Assembly (NCBI GenBank): GCA_016705475.1
Contig: JADIYD010000014.1
Span: forward strand, 372,001 to 436,000
Length of the DNA stretch: 64,000 nt
From: Betaproteobacteria bacterium
Lineage (GTDB): Bacteria > Pseudomonadota > Gammaproteobacteria > Burkholderiales > Rhodocyclaceae
Direction of reading: 5' to 3'
The first letter of the stretch is position 1. Every line of letters begins with the position of its first letter. Positions 63,905 to 64,000 of this stretch are shown here, piece by piece. The notes under the pieces are model-generated. The model saw only the letters and a program-made list of their open reading frames with translations, ran no database searches and was not told where the DNA came from. The translations under genes and the position numbers were made by a program.

Positions 63905-64000
63905 ATGAAGATGGACAAGAAACGGTTTTCTACTGAGGCATTACCATCCTGGATAGAACGTATCGCCGCTGCTGCGCGTGCGCAGGAAACTCGGGGGATT
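63905..64000 (+). CDS. Start of an unidentified gene (runs off the window)
   Basis: The frame from the ATG at 63905 (or 63911) gives KMDKKRFSTEALPSWIERIA then AAARAQETRGI to the edge. GGGGG before the ATG could serve as a ribosome-binding site. Too short to assign. Confidence 0.4.
   Translation, partial: MKMDKKRFSTEALPSWIERIAAAARAQETRGI

Overview
The window looks like chromosomal DNA of a GC-rich betaproteobacterium. The set of RNF complex, Mla-type lipid ABC system, FimV, PrpE with an AcuI-type reductase, paired Aat and Bpt transferases, and split MacB points to the Rhodocyclales (Dechloromonas/Azonexus-like). That placement is inference from gene content; there is no rRNA in the window. 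Almost all of it is coding.

Layout. 1-2.3 kb: start of dnaB, a terminator, and the ribosomal operon rpsF-priB-rpsR-rplI. 2.4-9 kb: an ETF-linked acyl-CoA dehydrogenase, a FimV-like hub protein, a CbiM-like membrane protein, etfA/etfB and a divergent TetR regulator. 9-12.5 kb: a four-gene Mla-like phospholipid transporter. 12.4-18.2 kb: exopolyphosphatase, propionyl-CoA synthetase, a response regulator with a degenerate GGDEF domain, and an acrylyl-CoA reductase-like enzyme. 18.3-23.6 kb: an NlpC/P60 hydrolase and a ferric-iron ABC transporter split around an ankyrin gene. 23.6-27.1 kb: N-degron tRNA-protein transferases aat and bpt, a MliC/YbaY-like protein and a CapA-like phosphatase in a tightly overlapping run. 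27.2-32.1 kb: a small defence-type cluster (MmeI-like restriction-methylase fusion, NERD protein, BrnT/BrnA toxin-antitoxin). 32-41.4 kb: housekeeping and hypothetical genes (MaoC, LemA, two TPM proteins, a new repeat protein, acylphosphatase, Kup, ankyrin, DUF411, VF530). 41.4-47.3 kb: a TolC-MacA-MacB export operon ending in a flavocytochrome-c-sulfide-dehydrogenase-like flavoprotein. 48-58 kb: pyrD (with a frameshift), rnfABCDGE, an RlmN-like enzyme, a PAS-PAS-GGDEF cyclase, nth, a FIST protein and a DUF1841 protein. 59-64 kb: a GspE/PilB-type ATPase, a cysteine-rich secreted repeat protein, then a gene-poor stretch with hypothetical secreted proteins.

The most striking signal is not a gene. 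A roughly 38-base, non-palindromic motif recurs at least 15 times, on both strands, in unrelated genes and in intergenic spaces. It has a nearly invariant core YRCGGTCAAC, then an A-tract near +14 to +19 and a second one near +25 to +30. A conserved core followed by two AT-rich tracts one helical turn apart is the architecture of the Haemophilus DNA uptake signal sequence, and the core shares TGCGGT with it. Every intergenic copy lies just 3' of a gene. Coding copies lie mostly in linkers, tails, loops and signal peptides. I propose it as a candidate DNA uptake sequence (or an equally abundant dispersed repeat) of this lineage.

Two genes (pyrD and one ankyrin gene) appear frameshifted by one inserted base. 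This may reflect assembly error or real lesions.
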